DNA of 11,321 bases. Source: UBA9732 sp003456855 (GTDB lineage: Bacteria; Spirochaetota; Spirochaetia; Sphaerochaetales; Sphaerochaetaceae). Below are positions 1 to 7,679 of this stretch, one piece after another (positions within the stretch are counted from its first letter, which is position 1; each line of letters starts with the position of its first letter). The stretch lies in contig CAMOUY010000073.1 in assembly GCA_946626785.1 (NCBI GenBank), forward strand, positions 1 through 11,321. The letters are read 5' to 3'. The notes under the pieces were generated by a model. It was not told the DNA's origin. It made no database searches and saw only the letters and a program-made list of their open reading frames with translations. Both the position numbers and the translations under genes were made by a program.

Positions 1-621
1 GCGATAGCACACATGCTGGACAGCAACGTGCCGCTGAGAAAGTTCCTGAGAAGCACCTACTTCGCACCAGTCGTTGTTCCGGTCGTTGCATCGTCACTGA
101 TCTGGATCTGGTTCTTCGACCCTGATGTGGGTCCTCTGAACATGATCCTCGAGGCCCTTGGCCTGCAGCCGCTTCTCTGGCTCAATGGCAAGAGCACGGC
201 TCTGATCTCCATCCTGATCTTCTCGGTCTGGAAGGGAATCGGATACAACGTCATGCTCTTCCTGACTGGACTTCAGAACATCCCTGACTCCTACATCGAG
301 GCCTCGAAGGTCGATGGAGCCTCATGGTGGCAGTCCCTCATCAAGATCAAGCTTCCGCTTCTCAGACCTATCACGAACTTCATTGTCATGATAGGAATCA
401 TAAACACGTTCAAGGTCTTCGCGGAGATAGACGTCATGACACCTACAGGTGGCCCTGGATACTCCACGGCAATGATAGTCACCTACATCTACAACCAGGC
501 CTTCGGCAGAGGAAAGATGGGTCGCGCATGCGCCTCATCTATCATTCTCTTCCTTATAATATTCGTCTTGACCCAGATCCAGAGCAAGATGAATGCAAGC
601 AAGACAGTGGATTACGAGTGA
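1..621 (+). CDS. CUT1 sugar ABC transporter permease, UgpA/MalF-like (5' partial)
   Basis: This is an inner-membrane permease subunit of a carbohydrate ABC importer. The reading frame is open to the first base of the window (A-I-A-H before the Met at 13). Family alignment from memory places that Met inside the protein, in the 'R..F.RT..F.P.VVS' stretch, so the gene is cut by the contig edge and roughly the first 80-100 residues are missing. Counting from the Met at 13, several hydrophobic segments are visible (about 17-36, 62-85, 120-137, 173-190). The cytoplasmic EAA loop that docks the ATPase is E96-A-S...D101-G102...L114-P115. The TPTGGPGYST segment (143-152) is also typical of the family. 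The stop lies 9 nt before the next permease gene. The family call is secure; the transported sugar is unknown. Confidence 0.93.
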   Translation, partial: AIAHMLDSNVPLRKFLRSTYFAPVVVPVVASSLIWIWFFDPDVGPLNMILEALGLQPLLWLNGKSTALISILIFSVWKGIGYNVMLFLTGLQNIPDSYIEASKVDGASWWQSLIKIKLPLLRPITNFIVMIGIINTFKVFAEIDVMTPTGGPGYSTAMIVTYIYNQAFGRGKMGRACASSIILFLIIFVLTQIQSKMNASKTVDYE

Positions 622-630
622 GGTGCTGCC

Positions 631-1500
631 ATGGAAACAAAAGCTATTTCTAATAACCAGGCCATTAATATCTCAAAGAAGCTGAAGACAAGGAAGAAGT
701 ACAACATACCGGTGTTCATCATCCTGATGCTTGGAGCAGTAGTCATGATCTTCCCGTTCGTCTGGATGATCCTCTCCTCCTTCAAGACAACCACGGACAT
801 CTACACCTATCCGCCGAAGTGGCTGCCCTCCACCTTCAACTGGAAGAACTACAAGGCGGTCTTCGACATGATCCCGTTCGGAAGGTACTACATCAACAGC
901 ATCTACACCTCAGTGATGCAGACGCTGATCCAGATAGCCCTCTCTATCTTCGGAGCCTACGCAATCGTGTTCCTGGACTTCCCTGGAAGGAAGTTCCTTG
1001 TGAATCTGATCAGAAGCACGATGTTCGTTCCGATGGTCGTCACGCTGATTCCGATGTACCTGATCATGAACGGCCTTCAGGACACCTATGCTGGAATAAT
1101 CCTCCCACAGGTCTTCTCGGCATTCACAATCTTCCTGATCACATCGTTCTTCGATTCAATTCCGAAGGACCTCTGTGACTCGGCAAAGCTCGATGGCTGC
1201 GGATACTTCAGGATCATGTTCAACGTCGTGATCCCAAACGCCAAGAGCGCCATCTCAACGGCGTCTATGTTCGCCTTCCTCGGTCACTGGAAGAGCTACA
1301 CCTGGCCGCTGATCATAACGAACAAGGAGAAGTACAGGACCCTGCCTATCGGAATGAAGTATCTTGTGGCCGAGTCCTCCAAGGAGTATCAGGTGATGAT
1401 GGCTGCAGCTGTCATGGCAATTCTCCCTGTACTGGTGCTGTTTGTCATCTTCGAGAAGCAGCTTGTAAAGTCTATAACCCTAACAGGTATGAAATCATAA
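631..1500 (+). CDS. CUT1 sugar ABC transporter permease, UgpE/MalG-like
   Basis: This is the second permease, expected to form a heterodimer with the product of the preceding gene in the inner membrane. The 289-residue length is normal for the MalG/UgpE family (270-300). The start at 631 is supported by GAGGTG at 620-625, which overlaps the upstream stop codon, so translation is probably coupled. A first membrane segment spans about 27-50, followed by the family-typical periplasmic W-P-S-T-F-N-W-K-N-Y stretch (64-74). The EAA-type loop reads D183-S-A...D188-G189...I201-P202, with D-S-A in place of the common E-A-A. The C-terminus ends in a basic F-E-K-Q...G-M-K-S tail usual for the family. 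The order permease-permease-binding protein and short gaps mark one operon. Confidence 0.95.
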   Translation: METKAISNNQAINISKKLKTRKKYNIPVFIILMLGAVVMIFPFVWMILSSFKTTTDIYTYPPKWLPSTFNWKNYKAVFDMIPFGRYYINSIYTSVMQTLIQIALSIFGAYAIVFLDFPGRKFLVNLIRSTMFVPMVVTLIPMYLIMNGLQDTYAGIILPQVFSAFTIFLITSFFDSIPKDLCDSAKLDGCGYFRIMFNVVIPNAKSAISTASMFAFLGHWKSYTWPLIITNKEKYRTLPIGMKYLVAESSKEYQVMMAAAVMAILPVLVLFVIFEKQLVKSITLTGMKS

Positions 1501-1532
1501 AAAGGACAAATGAATAAAAGGAGTAGAGAAAA

Positions 1533-2951
1533 ATGAAGAGGTTTTTGATCGTTTTAGTTTCCATCGCTTTATGCATATTCGTTTCTTGCAGCAAGGCTGA
1601 CACATCAAGCGCAACGAAAGCCGCTGCAACAACATCCGCACCTGCTGCAACCGTGGCAGCAACCACAACAGAGACAAAGGTTGAGACCCCTGCCCCGGCA
1701 GTCGTCGAGACGCCAGCCGTCGTCGAGACGCCAGCCGTCACCGAGACGGCAGCCGCACCGGTCCAGGAGGTCAAGGAGCTCGCCCCTGCAGATCTCAAGG
1801 TCTGGTACTCAATAAGCGGTACCAACGGTCAGTTCTTCGAGAGCCAGGTCAAGGAGTTCATGGCCCAGAACCCTCAGATAAACATCGAGCTGACATACAC
1901 AGGAAGCTACGCCGACAGCGCGACGAAGATCTCAGCTGCAAAGCTCGCCGGCAACTCCCCTGATGTAATAATCACCTCAGCTTCACAGCTGTACACCGGA
2001 GAGGATGGAGACTTCCGCATCGAGGCAGATGTACTTGATGCAGACTTCGATCTTGCCGATGTGCGTCCAGGTGTCATGGAGTATGCAAAGTTCAGAGGCA
2101 AGCTCGCCGCCGTGCCTTTCAGCATCTCAACCCAGGTCATCTACTACAACAAGGACCTTGTTGACAAGGCGGGACTGGACCTTGAGGCAAATCCACCAAA
2201 GACCTGGGATGAGTTCCTGGAGGTCGCGAAGACAGTACAGGCGCTCTGCACAAAGGGAACCTACGGATTCGACACCTCAGACTCCAAGTGGCTCGTAAAG
2301 AGCATGCTCTACCAGAACGGCAATGACATCGTCAAGATCTCAGATGACGGCAAGATCACACCACTGTTCGCGGAGGACTCTGGAATCGAGGTCGCACAGT
2401 TCTGGAAGAGGATGATCGACGAGAAGATCATGGCAAAGAGCCAGCATGACAATGCAGAGAACAAGTTCCTTGCAGGAAAGCTGGTGTTCATCGCAGCCAC
2501 AAGCAACAGGATCTCAAAGTGGGCAGAGAGCGTGCAGTTCAACATCGGCGCAATCGAGATGCCTTACTTCGACGAGCCATGTGTCGCCCTCGGTGGAAGC
2601 ACTGCAACGATCATGACAGCAGACCAGACCAAGCACGATGCCTCATGGGCACTGCTGAAGTTCCTGCTCGACACAGAGCATCAGACAGCCTATGCACTCA
2701 CAACCGGCTACCTTCCTATCAGACAGAGCTCAGTCGAGCTTGATGAGGTCAAGGCATACATGGAAAAGAGCGATCTCTACGCAACCGCCATCGCCCAGCT
2801 GGACTATGCAACGGCATACACACACTTCGGAGAGATGGGAAGTATGGACACCTACCTCACCTTCGCCCTTGATGACATCGAGAACGGAACCGACCCGAAG
2901 AGAGCCTTCCAGGATGCACAGGAGAGCCTGATAGAGGATCTTCCTAAATAA
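1533..2951 (+). CDS. Extracellular sugar-binding lipoprotein of the ABC importer (SBP_bac_1 type)
   Basis: This protein should capture the substrate outside the inner membrane and deliver it to the two permeases just upstream. AAAGGAG at 1517-1523 fixes the start at 1533. The N-terminus is a lipoprotein signal with lipidation expected at Cys19 (F16-V-S-C19). The F at -3 and S at -1 fit the relaxed spirochaetal lipobox better than the strict L-A-G-C. Residues about 21-82 form an Ala/Thr/Val/Pro/Glu-rich linker with three VVETPA-like repeats, probably holding the domain away from the membrane. The binding domain begins near D87 (D-L-K-V-W-Y) and runs to the end. It contains the usual cluster-B features: F..QVKEF....P.I.IEL near 105-125, PDVI, and Y-Y-N-K-D-L-V..AG. 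At 472 residues it is slightly long because of the linker. The ligand cannot be read from sequence. Confidence 0.95.
   Translation: MKRFLIVLVSIALCIFVSCSKADTSSATKAAATTSAPAATVAATTTETKVETPAPAVVETPAVVETPAVTETAAAPVQEVKELAPADLKVWYSISGTNGQFFESQVKEFMAQNPQINIELTYTGSYADSATKISAAKLAGNSPDVIITSASQLYTGEDGDFRIEADVLDADFDLADVRPGVMEYAKFRGKLAAVPFSISTQVIYYNKDLVDKAGLDLEANPPKTWDEFLEVAKTVQALCTKGTYGFDTSDSKWLVKSMLYQNGNDIVKISDDGKITPLFAEDSGIEVAQFWKRMIDEKIMAKSQHDNAENKFLAGKLVFIAATSNRISKWAESVQFNIGAIEMPYFDEPCVALGGSTATIMTADQTKHDASWALLKFLLDTEHQTAYALTTGYLPIRQSSVELDEVKAYMEKSDLYATAIAQLDYATAYTHFGEMGSMDTYLTFALDDIENGTDPKRAFQDAQESLIEDLPK
1701..1754 (+). repeat. Three tandem 18-bp repeats in the lipoprotein linker
   Basis: Units at 1701-1718 and 1719-1736 are identical (GTCGTCGAGACGCCAGCC). 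A third at 1737-1754 differs at three positions. They are in frame and encode VVETPA, VVETPA and VTETAA (residues 57-74). A looser ETPAPA precedes them. The array could vary in copy number by slippage without breaking the frame. Confidence 0.9.
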
Positions 2952-2980
2952 GAATTCATTATTTATAAAGGAGATACGAA

Positions 2981-3763
2981 ATGAAGAAGACAGCATTTTC
3001 AACCGGAGCATTCTATACTCTCGAAACAGCAGAAGCACTTGGCAAGATAAGAAAGGCAGGCTTTGAGCATGCAGAGCTTATGCCGCAATGCCAGGAGGAC
3101 CTCTCTCCTGTCATGCTGAAGATAGTAAATGAGATCGGAATCCATATCTCATCCATTCACTATCCGCTGGTCTATTTCGGAATCCTTTACAACGCCAATC
3201 CCGGGATGTTCAGGGAATCAAAGGCCTTCTCAGACAATCTGGCCCAGTTTGCAAAGGCTGCAGGCACAGAGTTCGTCGTGATCCACCCGGAGCAGGAGTA
3301 CAGCGGAAGGTTCGTCGATGTCATCGGCAAGCCGATCAACGACAACATCCGCTACATGTGCGAGGCCCTGGACAAGGTCAACGTGACCGTCGCCATGGAG
3401 AACTACCCATCTGGCGTCGGTCAGTTCCCGGACACACTTGATGCCTATGTCAAGGCAATGGCAATCCCAAACATGAAGGTCATGGTGGACACAACAGAGG
3501 TCATCGAGGGCGGCGGAGACCCGATTGAATTCATCTCCAAGCTCGAGAACGTTCCTTGCCACCTGCATCTGAGTGACTACAAGGACAATGTGAAACACAT
3601 CCCAATCGGAACCGGAAAGGTTGACTGGAAGACCGTCTTCCAGGTTCTCAAGAACAGGGGCTATGCAGGCTACTACACGCTTGAACCAAGCTACAAGTAC
3701 TACCTGGATGACCCTGATGACCAGCTCAAGAGGGACTATGACTTTATCACAAGCTCTATCTAG
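2981..3763 (+). CDS. Sugar phosphate isomerase/epimerase-like TIM-barrel protein (xylose isomerase-like, PF01261 type)
   Basis: This is a 260-residue single-domain TIM barrel of the AP-endonuclease 2/xylose isomerase-like superfamily, whose members are metal-dependent isomerases, epimerases or dehydratases of sugars and inositols. The start at 2981 has a strong AAGGAG (2968-2973). Likely active-site residues are H60 (S-S-I-H-Y), H102 (V-I-H-P-E), E140 (V-A-M-E-N-Y), D170 (M-V-D-T-T-E), H196 (H-L-H-L-S-D) and E235 (Y-T-L-E-P). The E-D-H-E set fits the divalent-metal site of the superfamily and appears complete. The position directly after the sugar-binding protein, 29 nt downstream, suggests it acts on the imported compound or on the product of the hydrolase encoded next. 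The exact reaction is unknown, since this superfamily is functionally very mixed. The 3' end overlaps the next gene by 26 nt. Confidence 0.9.
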   Translation: MKKTAFSTGAFYTLETAEALGKIRKAGFEHAELMPQCQEDLSPVMLKIVNEIGIHISSIHYPLVYFGILYNANPGMFRESKAFSDNLAQFAKAAGTEFVVIHPEQEYSGRFVDVIGKPINDNIRYMCEALDKVNVTVAMENYPSGVGQFPDTLDAYVKAMAIPNMKVMVDTTEVIEGGGDPIEFISKLENVPCHLHLSDYKDNVKHIPIGTGKVDWKTVFQVLKNRGYAGYYTLEPSYKYYLDDPDDQLKRDYDFITSSI

Positions 3764-4721
3764 GTACTACGCCTTCTTCGCCTGCGGTGATGCCGTGGGC
3801 AAGGCCACAGAGTTCATGACACTGCGCGACATCCGCATGGAGATCGGCAGTGTCACGGGACTCGTCGACCCAAAGTACAGCATCACACATGGCAACATGC
3901 CCGACTGGGCTGTGACAGATGACACAGAGCAGAACCTCTGGCTTCTGAGACGCTACCTGAGAGACGGGGACGTCACCATCGCCAACACAGTGGACGAGCT
4001 TCTCAAATGGATCGAGGCCACCGATGCTGTAAGGAAACACTACATAGGTCCCAGTAGCCTGAGAGCTTTGGAAGGCATCAAGAACGGCGAGGATCCTCTT
4101 AAGGCAGGCCTCAATGGAACCACCTGCGGTGGAATCATGAGAGTCCCTTGCGCCGTCTTCGCCTCCCTGCTTCTTGAGAAGGACCTGGACGCCTGCATCT
4201 ACAATTCGCTGGTCTGCACCCACAACAACTCAGTGGCCCTTGAGAGTGCCTACGGCTATGCCTATGCACTGAAGCTTGCCATCAGCAACGCCTTGGAGGA
4301 CAAGCCGCAGGAGACCACTGACGAGGCCCTGTTCGAAGCAGCAAGGACCGGTTGCAAGGTCGGAGCCTCAAAGGCCCCTTGGGTGAGCGCCTCAGCCACC
4401 CTGGCGGCAAGGCTGGACCTCATCGAAGGTCTGGAGATCAAGAGTTGGTACGACAACAAGCTTAAGGAGTTCCTCTATGGAGTCCTGGGCACAGGCCTTC
4501 CAAGCTACGAGACCTCCGGAGCGGTGTTCTGCTTCAACCTGTATACGGACAATCCGATGAAGATCATGTTCATGGCAGCGGAATGTGGTGGAGACACCGA
4601 TACAATCGGAGCTCTGGCCTGCTCCCTCAGCGCAATGAGGAATCTTGAGGTCCAGATACCATACGAGATAGTCAGACCTGTGGTCGATAACAACAACCTG
4701 TCGGACTTCATAAAGGAATGA
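3738..4721 (+). CDS. ADP-ribosylglycohydrolase family protein (DraG/ARH fold)
   Basis: Members of this all-helical, Mg-dependent family (PF03747) cleave N- or O-glycosidic bonds to ADP-ribose on proteins or small molecules; some members act on other ribosylated substrates. Hallmarks are complete: F13-F-A-C-G-D-A-V-G-K (the G-D-A.G entry motif), T60-D-D-T-E64 (metal site), N126-G...G-G-I-M-R-V-P (126-137), T161-H-N-N, and G284-G-D-T-D-T-I290 (second metal site). The start is placed at 3738 because it puts the G-D-A-V-G motif at the usual distance from the N-terminus and AGAGGGA precedes it. A longer open frame back to 3621 lies wholly inside the isomerase gene and gives low-complexity Ser/Thr/Arg sequence. 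The 327-residue length is normal. The start overlaps the isomerase stop by 26 nt, implying coupled translation. In a sugar-import operon it more likely acts on a small glycoside than on modified protein; that is inference. Confidence 0.92.
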   Translation: MTLSQALSRYYAFFACGDAVGKATEFMTLRDIRMEIGSVTGLVDPKYSITHGNMPDWAVTDDTEQNLWLLRRYLRDGDVTIANTVDELLKWIEATDAVRKHYIGPSSLRALEGIKNGEDPLKAGLNGTTCGGIMRVPCAVFASLLLEKDLDACIYNSLVCTHNNSVALESAYGYAYALKLAISNALEDKPQETTDEALFEAARTGCKVGASKAPWVSASATLAARLDLIEGLEIKSWYDNKLKEFLYGVLGTGLPSYETSGAVFCFNLYTDNPMKIMFMAAECGGDTDTIGALACSLSAMRNLEVQIPYEIVRPVVDNNNLSDFIKE

Positions 4722-4734
4722 AGGATCACCTGAG

Positions 4735-5952
4735 ATGAAACTTGAAAGGAATGCCCGGATCTGCAGGAACTGCTTCCCGTTCTGGGCAGTGCCGTACACA
4801 ATCTACACCTACTACCTGAGTCTCTTTCTGATGGAGGAAGGCCTGTCATCTGCAAACATAGCAACCCTGATGACAGTGGCCAACGCCTCGGCGCTCATCT
4901 TCTCCTTCATCGCCTCTCCTATAGTCGACAGGATGGGAAGAAGGCTTGCGACCTTTGTGTTCGACATCCTCTCCTCCGCCCTGCCTTGTCTGATCTACCT
5001 GCTTGGCGGCAACCTTGTCCTTGCACTGATAGCCCAGGCCATGACAGGCCTCAACAGGATAATGAGCACAGGCTACTACCTTTTGATGATAGAGGACACC
5101 TCGGACGAGAACAGCATCTCGGCGATGAACTGGTTCAACATCATCCTGGTAGGTTCAGGACTGACGACCCCACTTGCAGGACTTGTCGTATCCAAGATGG
5201 GATTGGTAGCCGGTGAGAGATTCTTCCTTATAGTTTCTGCAGTAAGCATGACATTACAGGCAATCATCAGGCATGTTCTTGTCAATGAGACACCTACTGG
5301 TCTCAAGGTCATGAGCCAGCGTGCCAACTACTCCTTCAAGGACATTCTCAGAAGCTATGTCGATGTCATAAAGTACATGGGAAGGAACAGGAAGGTGGCA
5401 TCGGCGATGACGATCAACGCCATCATATATGTCTACTACACCATCGGCACAACGATAAGCATGTTCTTCACCCCGTACTTCTCGGAGTACAGAGGGCTGA
5501 CCGGAGTCACCCTTGGAATGGTCGGAGGAATCTACGCCGGAGGGACCCTGTTCTCCATGCTCTTCATAAACCCAAGGGTCAAGCCGAAGAACCTCTACCC
5601 GTACACAATCATCTCAAGCCTTGTATCAATAGCAGGCTTCCTCATGCTGATGCTCTGCCCGATGGGGAACACAGTGCTGCTGTTCGCAGCGATAGTCCTG
5701 ATCTCCCTGAGCTATGGAGCGCTTAAGACCATAGCCGATTCGCTTCTTGCCCTCGAGATGAACAACGAGTACAGCTCAGGCCTCTACTCGTTCTCCTTCG
5801 TCCTCTCCTCTGTGCTGGGGATCTTTGCCATCCAGGGTCTGCAGGTGCTTTACAACATCAGTCCCAACTGGCTCTTCGGGTCCAGCGCAATACTGATAGC
5901 ACTGGTCCTCCTGGATGCAGTGCTGTTCATAGGGAAATCAAGGAAAAGTTAA
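4735..5952 (+). CDS. Major facilitator superfamily (MFS) transporter
   Basis: This is a 405-residue inner-membrane secondary transporter with about 12 predicted helices (roughly 15-33, 43-63, 73-92, 93-115, 130-152, 162-180, 223-248, 257-278, 287-308, 312-332, 348-371, 377-399) and a central cytoplasmic loop around 185-220. The loop between helices 2 and 3 carries D65-R-M-G-R-R70, a form of MFS motif A. The start at 4735 is preceded by AAGGA (4721-4725), and only 13 nt separate it from the hydrolase stop, so it is the last gene of the import operon. Having an MFS carrier behind a complete set of ABC import subunits suggests a second task, such as export of an unused aglycone or uptake of a related compound. 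Its stop codon overlaps that of the convergent regulator gene. Substrate unknown. Confidence 0.9.
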   Translation: MKLERNARICRNCFPFWAVPYTIYTYYLSLFLMEEGLSSANIATLMTVANASALIFSFIASPIVDRMGRRLATFVFDILSSALPCLIYLLGGNLVLALIAQAMTGLNRIMSTGYYLLMIEDTSDENSISAMNWFNIILVGSGLTTPLAGLVVSKMGLVAGERFFLIVSAVSMTLQAIIRHVLVNETPTGLKVMSQRANYSFKDILRSYVDVIKYMGRNRKVASAMTINAIIYVYYTIGTTISMFFTPYFSEYRGLTGVTLGMVGGIYAGGTLFSMLFINPRVKPKNLYPYTIISSLVSIAGFLMLMLCPMGNTVLLFAAIVLISLSYGALKTIADSLLALEMNNEYSSGLYSFSFVLSSVLGIFAIQGLQVLYNISPNWLFGSSAILIALVLLDAVLFIGKSRKS

Positions 5953-7577
5953 TTCGATGCCTTGTCCAGAAGCCTTCTGATGGCAAGTGCGATTGTAAGT
6001 CTCGATGTGGTGACCGGGTTGTTGACCGAATGTCCAAGTGCATCGCACACCATGTTGATCCTGTACTTGATTGTGTTCTTGTGCACATTGAGGATCTCCG
6101 AGGCCTTCTGCATGTTCATGTCTGCATCCAGGAAGTACACCTCAAGCGTCCTGAGGAACTCCTGTGAACCATGGCGCTCCTCAAGGGCATCCAAGGCACC
6201 TGTAGCAGATGCAATGCTGGCCTCTCCCAGTCTTATGATCTCATTGCACTGGCGTACAAGCTCGATCTCGGACTCGTGGAACACCTCAAGTGTCGGGAAC
6301 ACGATCCTGGCTGTGGCCTCGTTCTCGTTCCAGATGGAGAAAGCGGTCCTTACATCGGAAGTGGAGAACTTGTAGTCAAGCATAGTCAGATACACATGCT
6401 CGCAGCCCAATTCATGGAGCCTCTGGATTATCTCCTGCCCGCAGCTCTCAAGGAGTCTGGCATCGAGAGGGTTCTTGAAGAACATGACAAGGTCATCCGA
6501 ATCCCCCAATGGTGTTCTGTAAGGCTCAAGGATGATGTCCGAATCCAGTGTGTCCATGACCTTGCGAACTGCATCGACCATGTCCTTCGAGAAGGTGCTT
6601 CTCTTGTCTGTGCATCTTATGAACCATGAGCAGTGTATGTTCCTGATGTCTATGTTCAGAACCTCGCTGAGTCTTCTCATCCTTATAGGCTCATCATTCA
6701 GAATGGCCTTCACAAGCTCGGATGTAAGCACAGCGCTGTGCTTGTTGCTCCAAAGCTCAACTGCAAGCTGCACAGCCTCCCTGGCCATATCCACCATGAT
6801 GCTTGTAAGGACGGAGCCGTCTTCAATGAAGAAAAGCCTCATCGGGTCCAAACCCCTGTCATGGATAGGAACATACCAGATGTAGCTTCCCGGGATCGGT
6901 GAGAAGAGCTTTCTTCTCTTCGGATGATGGGAGACGTTGTCCTCTGAGAGAAGGTCAGCAATTGAATCGTCATTCTTTGGCCAGGTTGCAGCACCCAGAC
7001 CATTGAGATCGGAGTCAGTGAGAATCAAACTTACCTTCAGCCTGTCTCTCAATATGGACAGAACGGAATCAACGGTCTGCTTGTCCGATGGGAGGCTTGA
7101 AACATGGCCTATGACCTCTGTTACAAGGCTCTCATCATAGTTCATCCTGTCGGACAGGACCACGTTACCCACCTCTGATATCAGATCGCCATAGCGAAGA
7201 TACATCTTGTCCACGCTCATCAGAATCAAAGGGAAAGACAGCTCATCCGCGGCCTTGATCAGTCTCTCATCGACCTTCTTCACAATTATTCCAACGTAGT
7301 AGAGAACCAGACAGGCCTCTCCTGAGGCTGCCATTCTTCTTAGATACCTCTCCTGCAGCTTCACGTCATCCTGCATATTTGCAAACGATGCAAGGACCAT
7401 GTGCCCAGAGAGATGGTTCTCGTTAAGTATGAAGTACTCGTCCTGGAGCGATGGGGATCCCATGTACTCAAAGACGGATGTGCCAAGCACAACATGGCCC
7501 AGCCCTCCACGGCCTCCCAGAACCTTTGCATGCTTCATTGAAGGGAGTCTCAACGTATCCTCAACAGTAACACCCAT
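5949..7577 (-). CDS. PucR/CdaR-family transcriptional regulator
   Basis: This is a 542-residue cytoplasmic DNA-binding regulator with the standard three-part layout. The N-terminal PucR ligand-sensing domain covers about 1-125 (starts G-V-T-V-E-D-T-L-R-L-P, then K-V-L-G-G). The middle CdaR GGDEF-like region is about 290-420. The C-terminal PucR helix-turn-helix covers about 475-538, where L-E-V-Y-F-L-D-A-D-M-N, A-S-E-I-L-N-V-H-K-N-T-I-K-Y-R and the N-N-P...L.IALAIR end are diagnostic. GAGGTGAC (7581-7588 on the minus strand) sets the start. Family members respond to purine catabolites, sugar diacids, GABA and other nitrogen or carbon sources. Its convergent position against the import operon makes it the obvious local regulator; autoregulation is possible through the inverted repeat in its leader. 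The target genes and ligand are inferred, not shown. Confidence 0.93.
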   Translation of the reverse strand: MGVTVEDTLRLPSMKHAKVLGGRGGLGHVVLGTSVFEYMGSPSLQDEYFILNENHLSGHMVLASFANMQDDVKLQERYLRRMAASGEACLVLYYVGIIVKKVDERLIKAADELSFPLILMSVDKMYLRYGDLISEVGNVVLSDRMNYDESLVTEVIGHVSSLPSDKQTVDSVLSILRDRLKVSLILTDSDLNGLGAATWPKNDDSIADLLSEDNVSHHPKRRKLFSPIPGSYIWYVPIHDRGLDPMRLFFIEDGSVLTSIMVDMAREAVQLAVELWSNKHSAVLTSELVKAILNDEPIRMRRLSEVLNIDIRNIHCSWFIRCTDKRSTFSKDMVDAVRKVMDTLDSDIILEPYRTPLGDSDDLVMFFKNPLDARLLESCGQEIIQRLHELGCEHVYLTMLDYKFSTSDVRTAFSIWNENEATARIVFPTLEVFHESEIELVRQCNEIIRLGEASIASATGALDALEERHGSQEFLRTLEVYFLDADMNMQKASEILNVHKNTIKYRINMVCDALGHSVNNPVTTSRLTIALAIRRLLDKASN

Positions 7578-7602
7578 ATTGTCACCTCATACTTGCGCTT
7601 TT

Positions 7603-7627
7603 GGTCGTAAGGACAAATCAAACGACC
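7603..7627. promoter_or_regulatory. Inverted repeat in the regulator leader, candidate operator
   Basis: GGTCGT (7603-7608) and its exact reverse complement ACGACC (7622-7627) are separated by 13 nt. The site lies just downstream of the predicted transcription start of the PucR-type gene and upstream of its Shine-Dalgarno sequence, a position suited to autorepression. With 6-bp arms it could also be chance. Confidence 0.4.
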
Positions 7628-7637
7628 GACTTTTTAT

Positions 7638-7666
7638 ATGATAGCACAAAGAGGATGAGGTGTCAT
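7638..7666 (-). promoter_or_regulatory. Sigma-70-type promoter of the PucR-family gene
   Basis: Reading the minus strand, a -35 box ATGACA (7661-7666, five of six consensus) is followed by a 17-nt spacer and a -10 box TATCAT (7638-7643, five of six). The start of transcription would fall near 7631, giving a leader of about 54 nt that holds the inverted repeat and a strong Shine-Dalgarno sequence. Confidence 0.6.
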
Positions 7667-7679
7667 TCAAATCGGATCT

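Noticed and set aside
1472..1825. Minus-strand low-complexity open frame (Val/Ala/Thr-rich)
   Set aside because: It is the antisense reading of the lipoprotein linker repeats and shows no start signals.
3621..3737. Upstream extension of the hydrolase reading frame
   Set aside because: It lies entirely within the isomerase gene, encodes Ser/Thr/Arg-rich sequence unlike the family, and pushes the entry motif too far from the N-terminus. The ATG at 3738 has a ribosome site.
6171..6629. 152-codon plus-strand open frame opposite the PucR-type gene
   Set aside because: It is a shadow of a well-supported regulator gene on the other strand; no ribosome site or family motifs.
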